Below, in pieces: positions 26,401 to 33,258 of a stretch of 55,484 nt of DNA (positions within the stretch are counted from its first letter, which is position 1; every line of letters starts with the position of its first letter). This stretch comes from Shimia abyssi (GTDB taxonomy: Bacteria; Pseudomonadota; Alphaproteobacteria; Rhodobacterales; Rhodobacteraceae): assembly GCF_003014475.1 (NCBI RefSeq), contig NZ_PYGJ01000023.1, positions 1 through 55,484 on the forward strand. The letters run 5' to 3'. Both the position numbers and the translations under genes were made by a program. Below the pieces are notes generated by a model. That model made no database searches, had not been told where the DNA came from, and saw only the letters and a list, made by a program, of their open reading frames with translations.

Positions 26401-27560
26401 CTGGAAAAGACGATATCCGGGAAGAGTGCTTTAACTATGACTTTCTTGCCATAGGGTATGGGGGTGAAATCGACTGGTCCGATGACATCTACGCATCGCC
26501 CCGCGAGATCCTGTCACGCTTGCAACAAGAGGCGGGCAAAGAAGACGCCACGGGGCATGATGCGACCGTAAAGGCGATCCGGCGCCTCCGCAACGATATG
26601 AGCAAAGGGGACATCGTAATTGCCAGCAAGGGCAACAAAAAGGCGCGTGCCATCGGTATTGTTACGGGCGGTTACAGGTTTGAGGATGGTGATGACGTTG
26701 AATACAGGCAACGCCGCGAGGTTGACTGGCGCTGGGTTGCAAAAGAAGGCGACGAAATAGATGTGGACGAGATCTATGGCAAGAGCTTTGCCATGGGGAC
26801 GCTTTATAGGCTGGTTGACGATTTGATAATTTGGCGGGCCTTGGGAAGCTATCTTGCACCTCAGATTGAAGCTGTTGATGCTCCGAAACGCCCCTATGTT
26901 CTGATCATCGACGAGATCAACCGCGCCAATATCTCCAAGGTGATGGGCGAGATGATCACGCTGTTGGAAGAGGACAAGCGGGAAGGGATGGAGAATGCGC
27001 TGTCGGTGGTGCTGCCGCATTCGAAAAAGCCATTCACTCTGCCGTCGAACCTGCACATTCTGGGTACGATGAACACGGCCGACCGTTCGATTGCGCTGCT
27101 GGACACGGCGCTGCGGCGACGGTTCAGGTTCGAGGGGGTCGACCCTGACCCAAGCGTTCTGTCGCCTGTTGACGGCATCGACCTGCCGCGTGTTCTGGCC
27201 ACGATCAACGCGCGGCTGGAATATCTGATCGGGCCGGATCATCTGATCGGGCACGCGTGGATGATGGGGGCCGAAACTCTGGCCGATCTGGACTGGATCA
27301 TGGCGACCAAGCTGATCCCGTTGATGCGCGAGTATTTCCACGAGGATCTGGGCCGAGTACGGGCCGTGCTGGGCGGCGGCAATGCGTTTCTGGAACAGAC
27401 CAAACTGCCGGTGCCGCCGGGGCTGGACAGCATGTATCACGAGCCGCGCTTTCGCTATTTGGATCGCTACTACATCACAGGTGCTTACGGTCAGGCGGCC
27501 TATGACGAGTTGCTAAACGGGGCCGGGCAGCAGGGCGGACAGGACGGAGACGTCGGGTGA
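23499..27560 (+). CDS. mcrB: McrB-like GTPase with EVE-like domain inserted in the AAA+ module
   Basis: 1353 residues, much longer than E. coli McrB (about 460). Residues 1-260 and 400-720 are helical regions I do not recognise, perhaps target recognition. The AAA+ module starts near 835: NTILFGPPGTGKT (Walker A), FVTFHQSYGYEEFVEGLRP, then an insertion of about 160 residues (947-1110) containing KGDIVIASKGNKKARAIGIV, which reads as an EVE/PUA-like fold, then Walker B YVLIIDEINRANISKVMGE near 1134 and LGTMNTADRSIALLDTALRRRF near 1190. MNTADRS is the canonical McrB GTP-recognition/sensor motif. EVE domains bind modified bases, so modified-cytosine-type DNA is the likely target. It ends in a GTGA overlap with mcrC. 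A 118-bp gap separates it from the helicase gene. Confidence 0.9.
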   Translation: MSRFNPHENAPPIHAAAETWRDRCFLNDGSLFTEETDLWSLEVFDELYKDYSLNLDEGEGDFYEKLEMQLAAGSAKCKRLMAEVMWLVLLFSVNTRPPKKREVIERIWSWSETPFPDDHPLLSDDVISGLSSTGTAYNTHRWRELVYVIAVMRDFKSRDNVGRRNLLSDPWVFAEWLHEIPKNGNRQLRHILTHLMFPDVFERITSGRDKRAIISAYTGETEKELLAIPLVERDKKLLKIREAQEAEFGLEFDFYMEEFQGFWSKGGPVSECRSGVDWRPIDLQIKMIEMDRNGVSQNRRDVIKTLKTSLLFPSTEFSSTKKMGALEAPDGEAICLEYTPSQPNLWVGETYVDGLRAAGYALEEKPAVEGDREGRHSALSSKGFRGRTAWKVAELTGEALAKVLATMGVMPAMTLSDQAVDRWVAVLQDEFEGFAHFEPRHDGFDETETDYKHEFADRLRKTLDACREPEDFAEAYSTAQETFNLIDWRVLDHLRTHPNHVKFGEVIGGFATSEAPDFPEFVADMISVWRSDHKGSPDPARQIGEAIAMVLHPKNAIYFRRTVLDDLYNEAVGQLFPRSEDPVEEYAEELRFGRAVFQAFKERGLAPRNLMDVQSALWVVHNHASETPTARVSRETVEAAMDAYDAYKTSGKHGDLFDAFGDPRDYWVRSTRERPNQVYPTKPIIGFIRNKTVFNGGWGQKSDAAAQLHNAGFIIVDSDNEPVEPPERYSHLINDADRIRLCALNYYIALARERGHAFVQIQAGTLGRDLFLVNATANVCQALRGKKFQDLAAVSPPTQKGPRDSTTTTFTFDLSGSEMPIQPVSDTAQPTGPLNTILFGPPGTGKTFETAERAVRICDGEVPTHPDPAEARKLVMARYKALEEAHRIAFVTFHQSYGYEEFVEGLRPETQPDEDEAQSASGFRLVPVDGVLKRIAQRARQQAYVQSEDCDFSGRKVFKVSIGESWDSGKDDIREECFNYDFLAIGYGGEIDWSDDIYASPREILSRLQQEAGKEDATGHDATVKAIRRLRNDMSKGDIVIASKGNKKARAIGIVTGGYRFEDGDDVEYRQRREVDWRWVAKEGDEIDVDEIYGKSFAMGTLYRLVDDLIIWRALGSYLAPQIEAVDAPKRPYVLIIDEINRANISKVMGEMITLLEEDKREGMENALSVVLPHSKKPFTLPSNLHILGTMNTADRSIALLDTALRRRFRFEGVDPDPSVLSPVDGIDLPRVLATINARLEYLIGPDHLIGHAWMMGAETLADLDWIMATKLIPLMREYFHEDLGRVRAVLGGGNAFLEQTKLPVPPGLDSMYHEPRFRYLDRYYITGAYGQAAYDELLNGAGQQGGQDGDVG

Positions 27561-28810
27561 AACTGTTCGCTGGGCAAAAATCGCTAACCTGTCTTGAGTG
27601 GAAGCATGTTTCGATCGGTGATGGGGCCACGGTCCTTACACCCGCTCAGGCGGATCGCTTGTGCCATCTCGCCGAGACCCGCGCGCGGGTCCTGAAACTC
27701 GGACCCGAGGCCGTGCTGGCACGCCGCCATAACCATGTTAAGGCGGGGCAGGTCTGTGGGGTTTTGGCCGCGCCAGACGTGACGCTGGAAATCCTGCCCA
27801 AGCTGGATATTGACGGCGCGCAGGGGCGAGACGTGCTGATCCATATGCTGGATGTGGCCTATGACTTGCGGATTGCCTCGGATGGCTTGGCGGGCCTCGG
27901 CACACAAAAGCTGGACCTGCTCGAAGTGACAATCCTGTCCTTTGCCCGTCGCCTGACGGCAACCCTGCGTCGGGGCCTGCCACGCAGATACCTGACCGAC
28001 GCGGATGATCTGAGCGTGTTGCGCGGGTCACTGGACATCAAGCGGCAGTTTACGGTGAACGCGGTGCGGCCCGACCGGTTGGCGTGCCGCTATGACGAGT
28101 TGACGGCAAACACGCCCCTGAACCGCGTGGTGTTCGCTGCGGCCCGACTGTTGGCGCGGCGGACCGGGTTGGCGGCGACTTACACGATGCTGAACGATGC
28201 GCTTGACCGGATGGAGGGTGTCGGCATCAGCCGCGATCCCTTGCGCGAGCCGGTGTCGCTGGACCGTACAAACACCGCCTGGCACGGGGTGTACCGCATG
28301 GCACGGCTGTTGCTGGCCGGGGCGTCGCAGTCGGCGCGTTCGGACGCGCACGAGGGTTTTGCCTTGCTGTTCCCGATGAATGATCTGTTCGAGAAATACA
28401 CCGCCAACCTGATGCACCGTCGCTATGGCCGTGCCGTGCGCCGCCAGGCCAAGGGCAAGGCAGTCACCAAAAGCGGCCTGTTCCGCATGAAGCCGGACAT
28501 TCTGGTGGATCGCGGGTATGAGACCCTGATCATCGACACCAAGTGGAAACAGCTGGACCTGAGCGACGCCAAGGCCGGCGTGTCACAATCCGATGTCTAC
28601 CAGATGCTGGCTTATGGCCACGCCTATGGTCGCCACGACGGCAACACTCGCCTGATGCTGCTTTATCCTGCACGGGACGGGCAGGGGACGGGTATTTTCA
28701 AGAATTGGATTGTCGAAGGCAGCGGGTTCGGCTTGCAGATTGCCACGCTGGATTTGTCCGCGCGGGATGTAGCCGGCAAAGGGCTGGAGGGGTTGGTTGG
28801 CGCCGTGTAG
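27557..28810 (+). CDS. mcrC: McrC-like endonuclease subunit
   Basis: 417 residues from a GTG that overlaps the mcrB stop. N-terminal beta domain (1-110, ending VTLEILPKLD), helical middle (LDLLEVTILSFARRL..), and a C-terminal PD-(D/E)XK nuclease: FRMKPDILVDRG near 309-320 followed by LIIDTKWK near 326, with DVYQMLAYGHAYG after it. This is the usual McrC arrangement, and the length is within the family range. McrC cleaves DNA when driven by an McrB ring, so with the preceding gene it should make an intact type IV (modification-dependent) restriction system. Confidence 0.9.
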   Translation: MKLFAGQKSLTCLEWKHVSIGDGATVLTPAQADRLCHLAETRARVLKLGPEAVLARRHNHVKAGQVCGVLAAPDVTLEILPKLDIDGAQGRDVLIHMLDVAYDLRIASDGLAGLGTQKLDLLEVTILSFARRLTATLRRGLPRRYLTDADDLSVLRGSLDIKRQFTVNAVRPDRLACRYDELTANTPLNRVVFAAARLLARRTGLAATYTMLNDALDRMEGVGISRDPLREPVSLDRTNTAWHGVYRMARLLLAGASQSARSDAHEGFALLFPMNDLFEKYTANLMHRRYGRAVRRQAKGKAVTKSGLFRMKPDILVDRGYETLIIDTKWKQLDLSDAKAGVSQSDVYQMLAYGHAYGRHDGNTRLMLLYPARDGQGTGIFKNWIVEGSGFGLQIATLDLSARDVAGKGLEGLVGAV

Positions 28811-28924
28811 CACATTGAGTTTCGTGCAAACAGGATTGCGTTGCCAAGTCAAGAAGATACAGCGGCTTGAGGTCAGCATCTCTCGCCGTTGGAGGATTGA
28901 CGTTCAAGGTAGGAGAAGTCTGGC

Positions 28925-29341
28925 ATGTTCACCTTTCTGCGAAGAGGAATTTTTATTGTCACGCTGCTCGTCTCTTTGACTCTCAGTACAATCGCTGCCG
29001 CCATTTGGGCGTTCAGCCTGTCGGCGCAACTGGCCGCGGCGGGAGTTGCTCACGCGGCTGCGATGTCCAGGGCGGTTGCCCGCGAAAAGGCAAAAGGGCG
29101 GTTGAAAAGAATAATGGTGGCGGTGCCGATTGTGGGGACGGCTGTGGCCGGGGGTTTTGAATATTATGAGTACACCCAATGGCAAGAGGATAACCCTGAC
29201 AAGGACGCAGGGGACTATGGTTGCGAGGTGGCCCAGGCAAGCGCCGAAGTGATGGACGAGGTGTTGATGGAATTGCCCGAAACCGTCAGGCCTTCAGAGC
29301 AGTTCGTGCAGGGTTACATCCCAGAATGCGAGGAAGGCTAG
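28925..29341 (+). CDS. Small membrane protein of unknown function
   Basis: 138 residues; GGTAGGAGAA lies eight bases before the ATG. Two hydrophobic helices, about 8-40 (IFIVTLLVSLTLSTIAAAIW and on) and 63-76 (IMVAVPIVGTAVAGG), flank a short basic, helical stretch AREKAKGRLKR. The C-terminal 60 residues are acidic with two Cys (YGCEVAQA.., ..YIPECEEG). I do not recognise a family. It begins 114 bp after mcrC on the same strand with its own ribosome site, and could be an accessory of the McrBC locus or an independent gene. Confidence 0.6.
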   Translation: MFTFLRRGIFIVTLLVSLTLSTIAAAIWAFSLSAQLAAAGVAHAAAMSRAVAREKAKGRLKRIMVAVPIVGTAVAGGFEYYEYTQWQEDNPDKDAGDYGCEVAQASAEVMDEVLMELPETVRPSEQFVQGYIPECEEG

Positions 29342-29624
29342 CACCGGAGTTTCAGGTGAGGGAAGAGTTGGAGAGATCATCACGTCTTTTTCCCTTTGGG
29401 GTCTGTGCTCAGTCCGCCAAATAACCTGCAGCGACGTTTGCCAGGAACGACCTTTGCTTGGCATTGGTGACCGCTTCGGGTTCTGGCACGACAAAGGGGG
29501 TGTAGGCTTTTCGGAACCGGCCCAGCGTTGTCTGGCGCGCTCTTCTATTCACAAAATGCGTCGCCCGGACCCTTGGTGTATGTGGTCAGGCAACGATGTC
29601 GCCCACATAGATTGGGGCCTATTC
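29342..29624. other. Convergent intergenic region without recognised content
   Basis: This stretch lies between the small membrane protein (plus strand) and the block of minus-strand genes. I see no strong terminator hairpin, promoter or coding sense in it. Plus-strand open frames starting at 29454 and 29528 are antisense shadows running into the next gene. Confidence 0.5.
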
Positions 29625-30587
29625 TTACGCCTGAGGCAGCACCAGCAGCGGTTCTTCTTCCTCGGCAACGGCGCGTTCGATGTATTCGCGACCGTGCAGG
29701 TCGTTTTCAATCAGGGCAGCGGCAGTCAGGGGTTGGCTGGACAGGCGGGCGCGGAGTTCGGAAAGGTCGGAGGTCAGCGAAAGGGCCGTGTCTTTGTCGG
29801 CGATCTTGGTGCGCATTACGTCTGCGGGCAGGTTCCAGGCTATCTGGTTCAGCTGTTGCGCCTGCGCCGAGGCGCGTTTGGCCGCTGCCTGTTTTTCATC
29901 CAAAGCCAACAGCACTCTGAATTGCGCCCCGCCACAGAGGGACAGTGCGCACAGAACTGCCCTGAAAAGATCTGCATCCAACGTGATCTCGGCGGACATC
30001 TTGAGCGCCGTATCGCTAAAGTGGTTGTAGTTTTCGTTCAGCTTTCCGTCTGCGGCGCGTAACACCTCGTCGCGATCAGAACGCACGTCGCTTTCTTCTA
30101 CGCGTTCGAGTTGTGTGCGCAGCTCGGTTAGATTGTGGCGAATGCGTGCCTCTTCCCAGACTTTGGGAATGGCATCAATTTTTTCCTCCATGCGTTCTAC
30201 TGCTGCTCCGATGTGATTCAACCGGTGCAGAACGATTGCGGTGCTGGCAACCGTTACGCCAATACCCAAAACAGAGGTGCCCAAAGTGGCGAGCTGCAGG
30301 TTTTTCATGCCGCCCATCAAGGATTCAAGGGCCGCCATGCGCGATTTGATTTGTTCGTTTTGGATGGTTTGAAACACCGAGAGACCGGCGCCGACGGGGT
30401 TGGCGCCTGACAGTAGCCCAGGCGCCTGTTCCATTACAGTGCGCAACAACCCGGTTTCCTGCAGGTGGCCGACAATTTTACCCGTTTGGGCGTCCTTGAG
30501 AATGGCGCCATAGCGCACGAGTTTGCCAGATGAGAGGCCCGGCAAATGTTCAAGCGCGGCGGAAAAGGGAATTGCTGACAGGTTCAT
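29625..30587 (-). CDS. Hypothetical membrane-associated protein, downstream of a coupled pair
   Basis: 320 residues; AGGAGACTTTGAC precedes the ATG, which overlaps the stop of the gene upstream (ATGA). One hydrophobic segment lies near residues 97-120 (LATLGTSVLGIGVTVASTAI), followed by amphipathic helices with heptads (..LNHIGAAVERMEEKIDAIP..). The N-terminal 90 residues include GKLVRYGAILKDAQTGKIVG, a short beta-rich motif. The rest is helical with no catalytic pattern. Family unknown. Translational coupling says it works with the product of the gene at 30584-31255. Confidence 0.65.
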   Translation of the reverse strand: MNLSAIPFSAALEHLPGLSSGKLVRYGAILKDAQTGKIVGHLQETGLLRTVMEQAPGLLSGANPVGAGLSVFQTIQNEQIKSRMAALESLMGGMKNLQLATLGTSVLGIGVTVASTAIVLHRLNHIGAAVERMEEKIDAIPKVWEEARIRHNLTELRTQLERVEESDVRSDRDEVLRAADGKLNENYNHFSDTALKMSAEITLDADLFRAVLCALSLCGGAQFRVLLALDEKQAAAKRASAQAQQLNQIAWNLPADVMRTKIADKDTALSLTSDLSELRARLSSQPLTAAALIENDLHGREYIERAVAEEEEPLLVLPQA

Positions 30588-31255
30588 GTCAAAGTCTCCT
30601 GTTTTTTTAAAGCGATTTGGTCAATCTCGGCTAGAAGGCATCGCTGCACCGAAGGGGTGTCAGGATCGGCCACATCTCCGATAATCTTGTTTCTGGCTTC
30701 ACTCTGCACCTGTTCGATGTACATGCAGGTCAGGTTTTCCAATTGCTGGTTTCGAAATGACGAGGATCCGAAGGTCGCAATTGCGAGTCCCCCACCCAAA
30801 AGCGCAAGCGCCGGGAGGCTAATGGCGCTGGTGGTGAAAACGAGCAGCGTCGTGGTCGTTACGGTCGCAAGTCCAGCCACAAAAGGTATGACCGCCAGCG
30901 GTGCCACTGAAACGGCGGCCGTAACACCGGCGCTGGCAATTTCTCCCATTGACCAGGAATGGTCTGCAGATTGCTGTACCAGTTGATCTTCGAGATGCTT
31001 TGCCGAAGCTTCGTAGTTTTCGCGAAGCTGGGAATAGTGGCGCTTCATCCAGTCTTCGACAATCGGTGCGACGTGCTCGTCGTGGTAGCTGCTGCGCCAC
31101 AGCCAATCTTTCAACGTCATTTGGCGAAGGGCGGTGTCGATCAGCTGATTCAGCTCGTGAAGTTTGTCGGCAAAGTGCTCCACAACCCTAAGGCGCTCGT
31201 CGTCGCGCCAATCCATGATTTCGGAACGGATGATGTTGGAGTGAAGTCCTGTCAT
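30584..31255 (-). CDS. Hypothetical protein with a hydrophobic hairpin
   Basis: 223 residues from the ATG at 31255 (MTGLHSNIIRSEIMDWRDDE); the frame continues upstream to 31669 but that part overlaps the SNase-like gene and is a shadow. Residues 1-105 are helical and charged. Residues 108-170 form a long Ala/Thr/Leu-rich hydrophobic region, ASAGVTAAVSVAPLAVIPFV then LVFTTSAISLPALALLGGG, probably two membrane-inserting helices. A short helical tail follows. No recognised family. The hydrophobic hairpin together with the neighbouring product suggests a small membrane complex; a pore-forming role is speculation. Confidence 0.6.
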   Translation of the reverse strand: MTGLHSNIIRSEIMDWRDDERLRVVEHFADKLHELNQLIDTALRQMTLKDWLWRSSYHDEHVAPIVEDWMKRHYSQLRENYEASAKHLEDQLVQQSADHSWSMGEIASAGVTAAVSVAPLAVIPFVAGLATVTTTTLLVFTTSAISLPALALLGGGLAIATFGSSSFRNQQLENLTCMYIEQVQSEARNKIIGDVADPDTPSVQRCLLAEIDQIALKKQETLT

Positions 31256-31322
31256 GGGCGGGAGTATCGCACGCGAGAAAGGGGAGGTGAAGAAAGAACC
31301 ACAGGTTGATCTGCAGATTCGC

Positions 31323-32000
31323 TTACCGCGCTCGGCGCCATCCGGCTGCGCGGGCCTCGGCTTCTGAGCAGAACCAGCGTTCGCCTTTGCCTTCGTTGAT
31401 TTTTGTGCGGTCGTACCATTTGGTGCCGGGCAGGCGATAAATCCGTTTGCCTTTGGAGCTGATGTTGCCCTTGATCGCGCAGGCCCCGGTATCCGCGCGA
31501 GAGACCGTGTCAGAGCCAAGCCGTTCGCCCTTGCGCCAGCGATCGGGGGGGGTAAAGCGGCCCTGCCAGATGCCGAGACCGGCGCGTTTGGAGTGTGCCT
31601 CGTGCGCGACGTAATCGCGTGAGTACTTGCGATAGGCCACGGCCCAGCCCTGTTCGACCATCCAGGCATTCATATTAACGCCACCGGTTGAGCAGATACC
31701 GATATAGCGCCCGTAACGGTCGGTGTCGGTGATCTGACAGGACACCGTGCGCCGCCCGATCTCTGCATCGAGGGCCAGGGCTGCTTTCTGGCCGCAGTGC
31801 CAGTTGCGATCCCGTGCATCGCGGCAAAACTGCCCGCTTTCTGGTGCATCGATTCCGTGCAGGCGAATGCGTTTTCCGTGAATGTTGATTGTGTCGCCGT
31901 CAATCACGCTGGCTCTACCGATGAAGGTGGGCGGTTCGGCAGCCTGTGTTGCAGAGGCAAGAACCAACGCAAGCATGGCAAAGAAGGGTCTGAAGGTCAT
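31323..32000 (-). CDS. Secreted thermonuclease-like (SNase) protein
   Basis: 225 residues from the ATG at 32000; a GTG four codons upstream is possible. A signal peptide MTFRPFFAMLALVLASATQA is evident. Residues 28-140 are an SNase domain: ASVIDGDTINIHGKRIRLHG, IDAPESGQ, then CRDARDRNWHCGQKAALAL, DTDRYGRYIGIC and MVEQGWAVAYRKYSRDY, which include the Asp/Arg/Glu-type positions used by staphylococcal nuclease. A C-terminal extension of about 80 residues carries two Cys and an excalibur-like end ..RWFCSEAEARAAGWRRA. It should degrade nucleic acids outside the cytoplasm. Confidence 0.85.
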   Translation of the reverse strand: MTFRPFFAMLALVLASATQAAEPPTFIGRASVIDGDTINIHGKRIRLHGIDAPESGQFCRDARDRNWHCGQKAALALDAEIGRRTVSCQITDTDRYGRYIGICSTGGVNMNAWMVEQGWAVAYRKYSRDYVAHEAHSKRAGLGIWQGRFTPPDRWRKGERLGSDTVSRADTGACAIKGNISSKGKRIYRLPGTKWYDRTKINEGKGERWFCSEAEARAAGWRRAR

Positions 32001-32082
32001 GAGGTGATGCACAATACTGTTAATATTTGGTTAACGGTTATGGAAAGCAAGAGGCCATCGCGAGGCAGGCTGGACCAAAGTG

Positions 32083-33258
32083 TCAGGAGTTGACGACCCT
32101 CCAGGCGCGGAGTTCGTGACCGCTGAGCCAGTACATGTCTTCAGGCGAAGTCTGGCTGCCTGCGATGAAAAAGTCCTCGCGCACACCTGCAGCCTTGAAC
32201 AGAGCGACCAGCGCTCCGGCAAAGGCCTGCGTTTCGGCTTCGTCGGCTTCACCGTCGATCGTGTCCCACTGGTGCACGCCTACCCGGGCGCCGGGGTCCA
32301 CCGAACGCTTGCTACCCCCGAGAAACAGAATGGTGCAGGCACTGGCGCATTCGCCGTTGACTACTGTGTTGACATCATTGGCTTTGAGCACTTCGAACCC
32401 TCGGACCGCATCGTTCAGAATGCCGCCGGGCGAGTCAAAAGTGATGTGGCTGGCCCCGTTGTCTACAGCTGCAATCAACTGGTCCACGCTTTGAGCGGTG
32501 ACATCGCCGGAAAAGGAATAAGTGTTGTTGGTAGAGGCGGGAGAGACAGCGGACAGATCCGGGTTGCCATCAAGCCAGGGGCAGGCGTTGAACAATTTGC
32601 GGTGGTCAGCTTGGCTAAGGCCGGTTTTGTCAAGTTCCGCGGCCGTTGGTGTGACAATGACCGGCGACAGGCCCGGGAACTTGTCGCCCAGCTCGACCGA
32701 CAAGACGACGCCTGCGGTAGGAATCTGCGTGTAGCACCATGCGTGTTTGAACTGGGTGTCAGTGCCCTTGTCGTAATGGTGGCCTGCTTTCACAATGAAC
32801 TTGTCGGTGCCGATTGTGACGTCGGTCGTGCGGAACAAGCTAAAGTTTGTGGTGACAACAGTGTCCTCTCCGGCAGTTGCCCCCGCGGAGTGCGGCATGT
32901 TGGGCCAGATAGGGGCCGGTGCCTCGGCCACCGCGGGTGTACTGGACGTGACGGGCGGCGGCGGCAGTTCAGCCAAACGGCGGCTCTCGGCATTCAGCAC
33001 GAGCCAGAAGGCGAAACCCGCAGCCAGCACAAGAAAAGAAAGTCCCATCAATACGATGAACACGCGACTTGCCTGTGCTTTGAGCAAAGCCGCGCTGGCA
33101 CCGGCATCGGCTGCGGTTCTGGTTTCGTGCGCTTTTGCCGAATTTGTCTGTGTCAGACGGTCAGAGGCTGCCTTGATCTCGTGGGCTGGTCCCTCGAGAC
33201 GTTCGGCGTTGGCCTTGATGACCTGTTCCAGCATATTTGTGTCATGCTGCTCGCGCAT
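32083..33258 (-). CDS. Membrane-anchored ClpP-fold (SPP-like) serine protease
   Basis: 391 residues from MREQHDTNM at 33258, chosen because GGAG lies six bases ahead; starts at 33264 and 33270 are also in frame. A single TM helix near residues 65-90 (VFIVLMGLSFLVLAAGFAFW) places a long C-terminal part in the periplasm. Residues 230-391 have a crotonase/ClpP-like fold: ITFDSPGGILNDAVRG then NGECASACTILFLGG, the Ser in ASAC being the likely nucleophile, and a late VGVHQW. This resembles COG3904-type predicted periplasmic proteases. The start overlaps the preceding gene by 17 bp, so it is coupled to the TM/coiled-coil protein. Confidence 0.7.
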   Translation of the reverse strand: MREQHDTNMLEQVIKANAERLEGPAHEIKAASDRLTQTNSAKAHETRTAADAGASAALLKAQASRVFIVLMGLSFLVLAAGFAFWLVLNAESRRLAELPPPPVTSSTPAVAEAPAPIWPNMPHSAGATAGEDTVVTTNFSLFRTTDVTIGTDKFIVKAGHHYDKGTDTQFKHAWCYTQIPTAGVVLSVELGDKFPGLSPVIVTPTAAELDKTGLSQADHRKLFNACPWLDGNPDLSAVSPASTNNTYSFSGDVTAQSVDQLIAAVDNGASHITFDSPGGILNDAVRGFEVLKANDVNTVVNGECASACTILFLGGSKRSVDPGARVGVHQWDTIDGEADEAETQAFAGALVALFKAAGVREDFFIAGSQTSPEDMYWLSGHELRAWRVVNS

